In this document: positions 1-6,584 of the stretch, in pieces
Layout: each line of letters begins with the position of its first letter
Position numbering within the stretch: the stretch's first letter is position 1
Origin: CAXTTV01 sp964247295
GTDB taxonomy: Bacteria; Chloroflexota; Ktedonobacteria; Ktedonobacterales; Ktedonobacteraceae
Reading direction: 5' to 3'
DNA: 11,497 nucleotides
Assembly: GCA_964247295.1 (NCBI GenBank)
Contig: CAXTTV010000156.1
Span: 1 to 11,497, forward strand
Notes under the pieces: model-generated
What the model saw: the letters and a program-made list of their open reading frames with translations, nothing else
Told to the model about the DNA's origin: nothing
Database searches by the model: none
Made by a program: the position numbers and the translations under genes

Positions 1-2
1 CC

Positions 3-65
3 TTTGAGGCATGCTTCATGCGTCTCATCCAGGCGACGCTGCAAGGACTCGACAGTACAGCTTAA
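3..65 (+). CDS. Possible 3' end of a gene cut by the window edge
   Basis: Frame 3 is open from the window edge to a TAA at 63-65 and gives about 20 residues of ordinary composition (aromatic, Leu, Ile, Gln, ending in DSTA). It could be the C-terminal tail of a plus-strand gene. The call is weak: plus frame 1 and one minus frame (coding from about position 119 back through the edge, with a fragment around LQRRLDETHEA) are also open here, so 60 bases cannot decide between them. No family can be assigned. A perfect 16-bp palindrome (71-86) follows the stop. Confidence 0.25.
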   Translation, partial: FEACFMRLIQATLQGLDSTA

Positions 66-70
66 ATTGT

Positions 71-86
71 CGTGTGTATACACACG
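71..86. repeat. 16-bp perfect palindrome
   Basis: CGTGTGTATACACACG reads the same on both strands. It sits just after the possible gene end at 65 and about 10 bp before an AT-rich TATAAA-like box (96-101). A site this symmetric could be an operator for a dimeric regulator. It lacks a following T-run, so it is not a typical intrinsic terminator. Confidence 0.5.
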
Positions 87-219
87 TAAGGTGCCTATAA
101 AATATACCAGAAAAACCATTCCATTGTCCAGGTAGGCTTATGCAGCTCCGAGTGCTGCTTTTAACTTTCAAAAAGCTTTGCCATAAACTATACGAGATCT
201 TTACGTTAAAGGTTCCATC

Positions 220-255
220 AAAAACCCCCTCCAGATATTTTTACCTGGAGAGGGG
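220..255 (-). terminator. Second, distal terminator-like hairpin after the anti-sigma gene
   Basis: Arms 225-234 (CCCCCTCCAG) and 245-255 (CTGGAGAGGGG) pair over 10 bp with one bulged A around a 10-nt loop. Read on the minus strand the stem is followed by TTTTT (complement of 220-224). It lies beyond the stronger hairpin at 266-299 and would back it up for transcripts arriving from the sigma/anti-sigma genes. Confidence 0.5.
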
Positions 256-265
256 AGAGACAGAA

Positions 266-299
266 CAAAAAACAACTCCATCCATAAGGATGGAGTTGT
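266..299 (-). terminator. Intrinsic terminator of the sigma/anti-sigma unit
   Basis: A perfect 12-bp stem (272-283 with 288-299, ACAACTCCATCC / GGATGGAGTTGT) closes on an ATAA loop. On the minus strand it runs into six T residues (complement of 267-272). It begins 16 bp past the stop codon of the anti-sigma gene (stop at 315-317), exactly where a rho-independent terminator is expected. Confidence 0.85.
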
Positions 300-314
300 C
301 AGCGAACCAGCGCT

Positions 315-1520
315 TTAATGGCCTTTTTTCGGAAGATGTGGCTTGCTCTTTCCAGATAGCGGACTGGGCTTTGCTGAACCCGGCTCCACAATACTCACAT
401 AGGCTCCACTCTGATTATCCTCAGAGTAAACCTCCAAAATATCACCTCGGAAAGGCTCGGCCAGATCGTGGATCAACTGGATCGAATAGAAATCTGAGCC
501 ATGCAGATAGCGTGTGTGTGGGGCCGTAAAAGGTTGAATCTGTTGAGCGATACTCAGCAATGTTTTCTCATCGATCCCATCGCGCTGATCACCAACAATC
601 CAATAGATCAGACCATCCTTCTGATAAATCAATTCGCTGCGCTCACCGTACAACCACATATGAGGCGTAAAGGGATTGCGGTAAACCCACTCACCATTCA
701 CATAGATTGCGTCAGCGTCACCGTTTTGGTTCACCGTTACAGCGTGGGCCGCCCCCTCCTGAACAACCTGAAGCACATTGCCACGTGGCTTAAACTCACT
801 AATAGTGAGCTTTCCATTCCCTCGGGGCTGCGCTCCTGGAACCGCGAAATTGTACGAGAACTCTAGCACTGGACCATCAGCCCAGCGCTGGCTCACATCA
901 TCACAGAGAGAAAGAGCGCTGAGCGAATAATTAGCTGGCAACTGCTCCGGCCAGCGGATCGGGAAATGGAGAGCCTGCTGAGCGGTCATTAAAGAGATGA
1001 TTTGAGGGCCAGCGTCAGGTTGGGACTTCGCCTCTGGCGTTGGTACCACAGGTGGCTTTCGGACCTGCAAAACACCACTACCAGCCCCACGCAAAAGAAT
1101 CGCCATCCCGGCAGCTAAAGAGGGCCCACTCACCAGAACCGTCAATATCATAACAAATAAGCAGGCAGTGCATAACATAACCAGAGGACGGGAGACACGA
1201 GAGATCTTACTCTCGGTCAAATAAGGCTGGGGGCTAATGGGCTGTGTTAGCTTTAAATTATGGAATACCTCCGCCTTCACCCGTTGTTCCAGGCCATCCT
1301 CCGATGGCTGGAAACGTTGATCCTCAGATTGCATAAGGGTCTGGACAAAATATGGTGGAAGCTCTTCACCCTGAGATGAAAACAGACTGTTCAGTTCCCT
1401 GGCAAATGTGATCTCATCATCGCTAAAATCAACAGGGACCTGCACTCCGTTTATGAGACGTAATTCGTCGTCCGCATTTTCCCAGGAGTTTTGCTGCCCC
1501 TCATATTCGCTCAAACTCAT
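315..1520 (-). CDS. Putative membrane-anchored anti-sigma factor
   Basis: The product is 401 aa. Residues 1-95 form an acidic cytoplasmic part, residues about 111-131 a hydrophobic transmembrane helix (RPLVMLCTACLFVMILTVLV), followed by a Pro-rich linker (155-172). The large external domain (about 175-375) resembles DUF4367-type sensor domains by general pattern (LPANYSL, a repeated VNGEWVY/LIYWIVGDQ strand pattern), and the tail is basic (KSKPHLPKKGH). No HxxxCxxC zinc-binding anti-sigma motif is visible, so the N-terminal part would have to bind sigma in another way. The gene overlaps the sigma factor end by 20 bp, and its SD AAGGAG lies 7 nt before the ATG inside the sigma gene, which implies translational coupling. 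The role as anti-sigma factor is inferred from this pairing and topology, not from a clear domain match. Confidence 0.7.
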   Translation of the reverse strand: MSLSEYEGQQNSWENADDELRLINGVQVPVDFSDDEITFARELNSLFSSQGEELPPYFVQTLMQSEDQRFQPSEDGLEQRVKAEVFHNLKLTQPISPQPYLTESKISRVSRPLVMLCTACLFVMILTVLVSGPSLAAGMAILLRGAGSGVLQVRKPPVVPTPEAKSQPDAGPQIISLMTAQQALHFPIRWPEQLPANYSLSALSLCDDVSQRWADGPVLEFSYNFAVPGAQPRGNGKLTISEFKPRGNVLQVVQEGAAHAVTVNQNGDADAIYVNGEWVYRNPFTPHMWLYGERSELIYQKDGLIYWIVGDQRDGIDEKTLLSIAQQIQPFTAPHTRYLHGSDFYSIQLIHDLAEPFRGDILEVYSEDNQSGAYVSIVEPGSAKPSPLSGKSKPHLPKKGH

Positions 1521-2166
1521 GTGCGTGCTCCTTGAGCGCCTCCCTTAAACTTTTGCGCGCTCGCCAGAGACGTGTATCGACCGCGTGACGTGTCAATCCC
1601 GTCTTCAATGCTAGTTCTTCCGTACTGGCGAATTTAAAATATCGTTGGTAGATCAGGTAGCGGTCAAGTTCGGGCAATGTCGCCAGAGCCTGGCTCAATT
1701 CTTCGCGTCTCTCACTCTGCTCAAGCAAAGATTCCATATTACTCTCGGAATAAGCAGGAAGGATCGCTCGATCATGAACATGGCGCTCCCAGCTTAAATT
1801 TGTTCCTCCGCTCCTGCCATCAGACGTGAACCAGGACCGACTCTCATCGGTTGACTGCACGTTGTGAGCCTGACGACGACAAAGCTGTCTACGTCGATCC
1901 AGAGCAATGTATTTCGCTCTCATGGTAAGCCATGTACGTAGTGTACCACGTTCGGGATCAAAAGTATCGATTTCTTGCCAGACTGCGACAAATAGGTCAT
2001 TTACGCATTCTTCCGCATCTTGTGCAATACCGATACCTTCTAATACCAGGCGAATAAAATAGAAGAGTTCTCGCGAATACCTGGAAATAAGTGTCTCCAG
2101 CGCGTCTGGATCTCGCTCCCGTAACTTTCGGGCAAGGTCGTCGTCCGACCAGTGACTTTGCACCAT
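1501..2166 (-). CDS. ECF-family RNA polymerase sigma factor
   Basis: The 221-aa protein has the two-domain layout of ECF sigma factors. Region 2 spans about 11-97, with the core helix DAEECVNDLFVAVWQEIDTF followed by RGTLRTWLTMRAKYIALDRRRQ. A long Ser/Arg-rich linker covers 98-150. Region 4 spans 151-213 (LATLPELDRYLIYQRYF, then the helix-turn-helix STEELALKTGLTRHAVDTRLWRARKSL). It would direct RNA polymerase to a small regulon, presumably under control of the overlapping downstream membrane protein. The start is well supported: AAGGAG lies 7 nt before the ATG. The linker between regions 2 and 4 is longer than in minimal ECF factors. The inducing signal cannot be read from the sequence. Confidence 0.92.
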   Translation of the reverse strand: MVQSHWSDDDLARKLRERDPDALETLISRYSRELFYFIRLVLEGIGIAQDAEECVNDLFVAVWQEIDTFDPERGTLRTWLTMRAKYIALDRRRQLCRRQAHNVQSTDESRSWFTSDGRSGGTNLSWERHVHDRAILPAYSESNMESLLEQSERREELSQALATLPELDRYLIYQRYFKFASTEELALKTGLTRHAVDTRLWRARKSLREALKEHAHEFERI

Positions 2167-2425
2167 GTTGGCTCCTTGTTGACAGATATCCTTCCAACCA
2201 TCAACTTTCGGGGTAGACCTTAACAGGACACGAATACGGCTCTTCCAATAGGTTCGTGCATATAACCGTGTTGTCCAAATCCTGGTACTTGCAAATAGAT
2301 GGTCTGAAACTCTACCTGATCAGTGGTGCATCCCAACTCTATAGAGAATATACGTTCCCTAGGGATAAAATCTCTCAAGAAAAGGGATATGACAAATCAA
2401 GGAAAATCAAGTAAAGGTTTGTTAA

Positions 2426-2454
2426 ATTTTGATGCAAATATATGAGATTGTCAA
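2426..2454 (-). promoter_or_regulatory. Candidate sigma-A promoter for the sigma-factor gene
   Basis: On the minus strand a perfect TTGACA (2449-2454) is followed after 17 bp by CAAAAT (2426-2431, 4 of 6 matches). It would give a leader of about 250 nt before the sigma gene. The weak -10 and long leader make it tentative. Confidence 0.3.
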
Positions 2455-2479
2455 GTACCTATGAGAATTTGCTTCCAGG

Positions 2480-2563
2480 GCTATTTCATTCTCTGCTTAG
2501 TCGCCTTCGGCGGCGAGAAAAAGGGGGGACGCCCCACACCATTTTTTGCCAGAATGAATTAGC
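2480..2563. repeat. MITE-like nested inverted-repeat element
   Basis: Outer imperfect arms 2480-2496 (GCTATTTCATTCTCTGC) and 2548-2563 (GCCAGAATGAATTAGC) are inverted copies, differing by about two substitutions and one indel. Inside them lie two compact hairpins: CGCC-TTC-GGCG (2502-2512, flanked by TCG/GCGA) and GGGG-ACG-CCCC (2525-2535). The interior is much richer in G/C than the surrounding AT-rich gap. A short non-coding element with terminal inverted repeats fits a MITE or a REP/BIME-type repeat. No target-site duplication is evident, and copies elsewhere cannot be checked here. Confidence 0.5.
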
Positions 2564-2603
2564 TCTGATCTGCCTCAATCCAATTATACTCTTCCTCCGA
2601 TAA

Positions 2604-2613
2604 ATGCTATAAT
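2604..2613 (+). promoter_or_regulatory. Extended -10 promoter of the DUF1028 gene
   Basis: ATGCTATAAT contains a perfect TATAAT (2608-2613) preceded by TGC, the extended -10 form. No good -35 is present at 17-18 bp, as is common for extended -10 promoters. Transcription would begin near 2620, leaving a leader of about 33 nt with a GAGG ribosome site 7 nt before the ATG. Confidence 0.6.
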
Positions 2614-2652
2614 AATTGCACACATCGTTCCTTAAGGAAAAAGAGGCTGCTC

Positions 2653-3510
2653 ATGACGTTCTCTATCGTGGCGCGCGATCCCCAAACCGGTGAATTAGGA
2701 GTCGCGGTACAATCAAAGTTTCTAGCTGTGGGGGCTGTCGTTCCCTGGGCAAAGGCTGGGGTCGGTGCGATCGCGACTCAGGCCTGGGCGAATACCAGCT
2801 TTGGACCAAAGGGGCTGGAGCTTCTGGCACTAGGTCAGTCGGCTCAGGAGGCGTTGCAAACACTGCTACAGGCGGACGATGCGGCTGCATTCCGTCAGGC
2901 TGGCATTGTTGGCCTCCATGGGGAGCCAACAACGTTCACTGGCGAGAAATGTTTTCCCTGGGCAGGCGGCAAGACTGGACGGGACTATACATGTCAGGGG
3001 AATATTCTGATTGGTGAGGAAACAGTTCGGGCGATGGCTCAGACCTTTGAGCAAACACGTGGCCTACTCTGCGATCGTCTATTAGCCGCTCTGGCTGCCG
3101 GTCAGGCCGCCGGTGGAGATAGCCGTGGACAGCAATCAGCAGCCCTGCTGGTTGTGCGTGAGGGTGGAGGCTACAGTGGCTTTAACGATCGCTTTATAGA
3201 TCTACGGGTTGATGACCATCCCCAACCGATCACTGAACTACAACGTATTTTTCAACTTCACAAGCTGTATCTTTTCCCTTCCAACCCCGAGGATGTCCAA
3301 CAGATAGACGCCACGACTGCTCGAGAGCTTCAGGAACTGCTGATGGTAACTGGAGACTATAAAGGCAGTATTAGCGGCAGCTACGATGATGTAACACGCG
3401 ATGCCTTCCGCCAATATGTCAATCGAGAGAACCTGGAAGAGCGCTGGTTGGAAGATGCACGAGTCGATCGGGTAGTGCTGGAATTTATGCGTCAGCAGGT
3501 CGCGCCTTAG
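2653..3510 (+). CDS. DUF1028 family protein with C-terminal peptidoglycan-binding-like domain
   Basis: The 285-aa product opens with the DUF1028 signature (MTFSIVARDPQTGELGVAVQ at 1-20, then KFLAVGAVVPWAKAGVGAIATQAWAN, residues about 22-47). It keeps later family landmarks: QGNILIGEETVRAM (115-128), LAALAAGQAAGGDSRGQQSAALLV (144-167) and a final FNDRFIDLRVDDHPQPI (177-193). DUF1028 proteins have an Ntn-hydrolase-like fold, and their substrate is unknown. Residues about 213-282 resemble the putative peptidoglycan-binding domain that often follows DUF1028 (VTGDYKGSISGSYDDVTRDAFRQYV). There is no signal peptide, so it appears cytoplasmic. It has its own promoter and faces kptA convergently across 25 bp, with no clear terminator between them. 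The family call is firm; the enzymatic function is unknown. Confidence 0.9.
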   Translation: MTFSIVARDPQTGELGVAVQSKFLAVGAVVPWAKAGVGAIATQAWANTSFGPKGLELLALGQSAQEALQTLLQADDAAAFRQAGIVGLHGEPTTFTGEKCFPWAGGKTGRDYTCQGNILIGEETVRAMAQTFEQTRGLLCDRLLAALAAGQAAGGDSRGQQSAALLVVREGGGYSGFNDRFIDLRVDDHPQPITELQRIFQLHKLYLFPSNPEDVQQIDATTARELQELLMVTGDYKGSISGSYDDVTRDAFRQYVNRENLEERWLEDARVDRVVLEFMRQQVAP

Positions 3511-3535
3511 ATTTCAAACGACCAAATAAAGCTCG

Positions 3536-4078
3536 CTATTTTAGAAATTCGGGTGGGATGGCGTCGGCAAGCCAGACCTGATCATTTCCTAAATAGAAGG
3601 ATAAACCCGCCTGATGGGCTTTTAGAGCCTCAACACGTAAAAGAACGGGGCGCGATGTGCGGCGCAACGCAACCTCTCTGGCGGTCCCTTCATCGGCTGA
3701 CAGGTGGACGTACTGCCGCTTCATCGGCTTCAAGCCTTCGGCATGGATTAAAGGCACCACCTGAGGAGCCGTGCCATGGTAGAGAACTTCCGGTGGAACC
3801 GAAGAGACTCTCTCAATTCTAGTCTCGGTTGAGTGGCCATAGAAAGCCCGAATACGATGATCGTGGATCTCGAAGCGTTGCTTCTGAGAGGCGACCATGA
3901 AGTGCTGAAGATCCTCTATCTGAAGGCTACGCCACCGAGGGGTTTTCCTCCTGAGAGCATTGAGAAGATCCTCTACCTGTACCCAACCATCGAGATCGAG
4001 AGTGAGCCCATATTGCTCAGGCGCATGACGTAACGCGTGCGACATCGTTTTGCTTAGCTTGATAGAATCGTATTCCAT
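3536..4078 (-). CDS. kptA: RNA 2'-phosphotransferase (Tpt1/KptA family)
   Basis: At 180 aa it matches the usual KptA length. The N-terminal winged-helix part has LSKTMSHALRHAP with the catalytic Arg-His pair (R17, H18) and GLTLDLDGWVQVEDLL. R68 in QKQRFEI and the motif RIRAFYGHS (75-83) follow. The ADP-ribosyltransferase half shows PPEVLYHGT (95-103), GLKPMKRQYVHLS (115-127, with R121) and VWLADAIPPEFL (168-179). Family members use NAD+ to remove an internal RNA 2'-phosphate through an ADP-ribosylated intermediate. In yeast this finishes tRNA splicing; the bacterial substrate is unclear, and some homologues cap nucleic-acid 5' ends with ADP-ribose. The usual VGxRHG segment reads VALRRTS here (136-142). 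The SD AGGAG lies 8 nt before the ATG, and the start overlaps the upstream gene by 25 bp, indicating co-transcription. Confidence 0.93.
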   Translation of the reverse strand: MEYDSIKLSKTMSHALRHAPEQYGLTLDLDGWVQVEDLLNALRRKTPRWRSLQIEDLQHFMVASQKQRFEIHDHRIRAFYGHSTETRIERVSSVPPEVLYHGTAPQVVPLIHAEGLKPMKRQYVHLSADEGTAREVALRRTSRPVLLRVEALKAHQAGLSFYLGNDQVWLADAIPPEFLK

Positions 4079-4500
4079 GCTTCCTGCTCCTCATATGAAA
4101 GCGGCTCCCAGGGCCCCTCTTCTTCTGGAAGCGCCTCCCAGGCAGAGGCAATAAATTCAAAACAGCCGGAACCCTTGAGCATGATAACATAATGATGCAA
4201 CTCGGGCAACCTCTGCCCAGAAAAATCAAAGCCCTGGAAATCTGGCAGCCAGTCCGAGCCCTCTACCTCCACCAACCGATCATAGGCCTCAGTATGCCAG
4301 AGTAGACAACTGCGTTCGGATCGGTGTCGATGGGCCTCAACCTGCAAAAAATAAAGACCACTGCGAAAGATCCCGGCTATCCGTCCGTCAAGATAGCGGT
4401 AGTAGTCGTAGTAAAGAAGCACTGTCCCCCCCTGACTCTCCAGAGCGGCTTCAGAGCGTAGCGCCGCCGAGGACTCAGGCAATGTGTAGCAGGAACGCAT
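4054..4500 (-). CDS. Hypothetical protein co-transcribed with kptA
   Basis: I do not recognise this protein. From the ATG at 4500 it has 148 aa. It is rich in aromatic residues, with a Tyr cluster (YYDYYRYLDGR, 30-40), a hydrophobic SGLYFLQVEAHRHR segment, several strand-like stretches (HHYVIMLKGSGCFEFIASAW, 102-121) and an acidic C-terminus (EEEGPWEPLSYEEQE). No signal peptide or membrane helix is evident. A TTG at 4539 would add 13 residues, but it lies only about 8 nt after the predicted transcription start and has no ribosome site. The ATG follows AAAAGG at a long 14-nt spacing. The gene's end overlaps the kptA start by 25 bp, and the two share the promoter at 4554-4582. Its function may be tied to RNA repair or NAD-dependent RNA modification, but only by association. 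Confidence 0.7.
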   Translation of the reverse strand: MRSCYTLPESSAALRSEAALESQGGTVLLYYDYYRYLDGRIAGIFRSGLYFLQVEAHRHRSERSCLLWHTEAYDRLVEVEGSDWLPDFQGFDFSGQRLPELHHYVIMLKGSGCFEFIASAWEALPEEEGPWEPLSYEEQEAWNTILSS

Positions 4501-4553
4501 AAAACCGTTTATGACCTTTTCTATAAAGATTATCTTCAAATGCGAATGCGTAG

Positions 4554-4582
4554 ATTATAACATTCACTTAAAAGGTCGACAA
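4554..4582 (-). promoter_or_regulatory. Promoter of the hypothetical-kptA unit
   Basis: On the minus strand TTGTCG (4577-4582, 4 of 6) is followed by exactly 17 bp and a perfect TATAAT (4554-4559), which also carries an upstream TG (ATGTTATAAT). Transcription would start near 4547, about 46 nt before the ATG at 4500. It lies just past the terminator of the preceding gene, so this unit is independently transcribed. Confidence 0.7.
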
Positions 4583-4627
4583 ACGCTATCAGGTCAACAT
4601 ACACACAAGTCCTATTCAACAATACAT

Positions 4628-4666
4628 AAAAAAAGGTGGAGGCTTTCTAGAAGCCCCCACCTTTTT
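4628..4666 (-). terminator. Strong intrinsic terminator of the GltD-like gene, bidirectional in form
   Basis: An 11-bp stem (GGTGGAGGCTT at 4635-4645 with AAGCCCCCACC at 4651-4661, one A-C mismatch) has a 5-nt loop. Seven A residues flank it on the left and five T residues on the right. On the minus strand it ends in seven T residues, about 20 bp beyond the stop of the flavoprotein gene. Confidence 0.88.
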
Positions 4667-4684
4667 GCCTGATAACCAGAAGCG

Positions 4685-6496
4685 CTACTGAATATTGAGC
4701 ACCGGGATCTTAGAGACGGTCCAGCGATCATTAGGGCTGGCAACCTCAAACTGTACCATCGAGATGGCGTCCGTAGGACAGCGCACGACACACAGACCAC
4801 AACGAATGCACTTCTCTTCGTCGATAATCATGTCCGCGCCACCCTCCCAGCTATTGGCGAGCTGATGCATCGAGTCGCCCTTCACGACGCGTGAGAGGCC
4901 CTCCATACTAATGCAGTCGTAGGGGCAGATGTCGACACAACCAGAGCAGAGAATACAGATCGAAGGATCGATCATAATATTTAACTGACACTGGAGACAA
5001 CGGCGGGCCTGTACCACAGCCTGCTCGGGGGTATAGCCAGTCTCGGTCTCGCGCATATTGCTGAAGCGCTGGTGCAGTGGCAGCGCTGGCAACATTTGGT
5101 GAGCCACCGACTCATAGTCGTCCACCATACCACGGCGATAATCCGGCAGCTCAACCTCTTCAGCGGCCTGAGCTGGCCTGTCAACACCACCAAGGTAGCG
5201 GTTGATCGCACCGGCGGCATCGCGACCATCGGCAACAGCCGAGATCAGATTGCGTGATCCCTCGGTGAAGTCACCACCAGCGAACAAACCAGCAAGGCTG
5301 GTCATCCAGGAGTCACGATCAACCAGTGGCACACCACTGCGCTTACTGATCTCCAACTTCATCTCATCCGCTGGAATCCAGGAAGCGTCGCTGTACTGAC
5401 CAAAGGCCGGGATCACCTGATCCACATCCAGAACAAACTCCGAGCCAGGGATCGGCACCGGACGACGGCGACCGCTGGGATCGGGATCGCCCAACTTGTT
5501 GCGCACAAACTCAATACCACTGGTATGGATACCATCTTCGGACAGCACACGGGTCTGGGTCGCCAGGTAGATAAACTCGACGTTCTCAATCATCGCCTCG
5601 TTTACCTCATACTCGTCGGAAGGCATCTCTTCCTTTGAGCGGCGGTAGACTACATAGACTTTCTCAGCCCCGAAGCGGATCGCCGTACGGCAACAGTCCA
5701 TGGCGGTGAAACCACCACCCAGAACGGCGACACGTTTGCCCGTAAAGGCGGGAATACCAAAATTGGTTTTGTCTAGATATTTAATGCCGTCCTCAACACC
5801 CAGCAGATCGGCACCAGGAATCACCTTATTGTCGGGTCCGGTCATCGGGTTCGAGATATAACAGCCAGCCGCCAGATAAACGGCGTTAAATTCTTTCATC
5901 AGATCAGAGATCTGCACATCACGACCCACACGCGTGTTGTAGCGAACCTCGACCCCGAGATCCTCCATGTATTCGTCGCACTCCTCAGAGGTGACATCAC
6001 GCGGCAAACGCCAGACCGGAATACCATTGATCATCGCGCCTCCCGTTACCGGGTATTGCTCAACAATCGTCACGGGATACCCCATCTCGCGCAGATCACG
6101 GGCGCAAGCCAGCCCCGCTGGACCACCACCAACAACCGCGACCGACTTGTCTTTCGTGATCGGTGGGCGTTGAGCATGGTGGCGGAACTCACGGTGATCG
6201 GAGGCCGCACGCTTCAGCCAACAGATAGCGATCGGCTTCCCATCAATTTTGTTACGTCGACAGACCGGTTCACAGGGCCGGGCACAGGTACGACCCAGCA
6301 CGCCCGGTACCACGTTCGCCTGACGGTTTAATAAATACGCCTCATCGAACCGGGCCTGCGAGATCAGACCAATATATGTAGAAACATCAGTGTGGGCCGG
6401 ACATCCCACCTGACAGGGGATGTTCGTCTGATACCAATCGGGATTAGCCATCACCGACTGATAACGTGGATCCAACTCGCTATCGGGATCAAGCAT
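4685..6496 (-). CDS. GltD-like FAD/NAD(P)-dependent oxidoreductase with C-terminal 2x[4Fe-4S] domain
   Basis: From the ATG at 6496 the protein has 603 aa. The N-terminal Fer4_20-type part has cysteines C28, C32, C71, C75 and C79 for iron-sulfur binding. An FAD Rossmann motif VAVVGGGPAG is at 119-128 and the NAD(P)H motif VAVLGGGFTA at 256-265, as in the glutamate synthase small subunit. The C-terminus adds CLQC (500-503) and two ferredoxin motifs, CILCSGCVDICP (514-525) and CIRCGLCVVRCP (563-574). It should move electrons between NAD(P)H, FAD and ferredoxin or a partner enzyme. No glutamate synthase large subunit is nearby, so calling it GltD would be an over-reach. A TTG start at 6529 is possible, but AAAGGA lies 7 nt upstream of the chosen ATG. 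The gene follows the M20 peptidase on the same strand and ends at a strong terminator. Confidence 0.9.
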   Translation of the reverse strand: MLDPDSELDPRYQSVMANPDWYQTNIPCQVGCPAHTDVSTYIGLISQARFDEAYLLNRQANVVPGVLGRTCARPCEPVCRRNKIDGKPIAICWLKRAASDHREFRHHAQRPPITKDKSVAVVGGGPAGLACARDLREMGYPVTIVEQYPVTGGAMINGIPVWRLPRDVTSEECDEYMEDLGVEVRYNTRVGRDVQISDLMKEFNAVYLAAGCYISNPMTGPDNKVIPGADLLGVEDGIKYLDKTNFGIPAFTGKRVAVLGGGFTAMDCCRTAIRFGAEKVYVVYRRSKEEMPSDEYEVNEAMIENVEFIYLATQTRVLSEDGIHTSGIEFVRNKLGDPDPSGRRRPVPIPGSEFVLDVDQVIPAFGQYSDASWIPADEMKLEISKRSGVPLVDRDSWMTSLAGLFAGGDFTEGSRNLISAVADGRDAAGAINRYLGGVDRPAQAAEEVELPDYRRGMVDDYESVAHQMLPALPLHQRFSNMRETETGYTPEQAVVQARRCLQCQLNIMIDPSICILCSGCVDICPYDCISMEGLSRVVKGDSMHQLANSWEGGADMIIDEEKCIRCGLCVVRCPTDAISMVQFEVASPNDRWTVSKIPVLNIQ

Positions 6497-6584
6497 GGAA
6501 AATTCCTTTCCGCACATCCAACGCGTCAAATAGCTAGAGAAAGCTTGAAAAGAGCGTGGAGTAGGAATAAAAGACCCGCCGTCA

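Larger units (their letters stand above)
2167..2652. other. Gene-free intergenic region upstream of both the sigma and DUF1028 genes
   Basis: This 486-bp divergent gap shows no credible ORF. Its left half (2167-2460) is AT-rich and contains the candidate minus-strand promoter at 2426-2454. Its right half carries the inverted-repeat element at 2480-2563 and the plus-strand promoter at 2604-2613. I see no tRNA or recognised riboswitch. Confidence 0.6.

Noticed and set aside
140..529. Plus-strand ORF of 129 codons over the terminators and the anti-sigma end
   Set aside because: It reads through two terminator hairpins and antisense to a convincing gene, lacks a ribosome site, and its product has no coherent protein pattern.
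2354..2358. GGAAC on the minus strand as an ECF -35 for sigma autoregulation
   Set aside because: No ECF-type -10 such as CGTC or TCTGA follows at 16-17 bp, so it is probably chance.
2501..2546. Hairpins plus T-run in the repeat element as a plus-strand terminator
   Set aside because: The T-run is separated from the GGGG/CCCC stem by several bases and no plus-strand gene ends upstream; the enclosing inverted repeats explain the structure better.
2663..2932. Minus-strand ORF inside the DUF1028 gene
   Set aside because: It is antisense to a clear family member; its Pro/Arg-rich product is typical of a complementary-strand shadow.
3553..4033. Two plus-strand ORFs opposite kptA
   Set aside because: They overlap the conserved kptA reading frame in antisense and resemble no protein family.
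5967..6331. Plus-strand ORFs opposite the flavoprotein N-terminus
   Set aside because: They lie across the FAD-binding and cysteine motifs of the real gene; no independent start signals.
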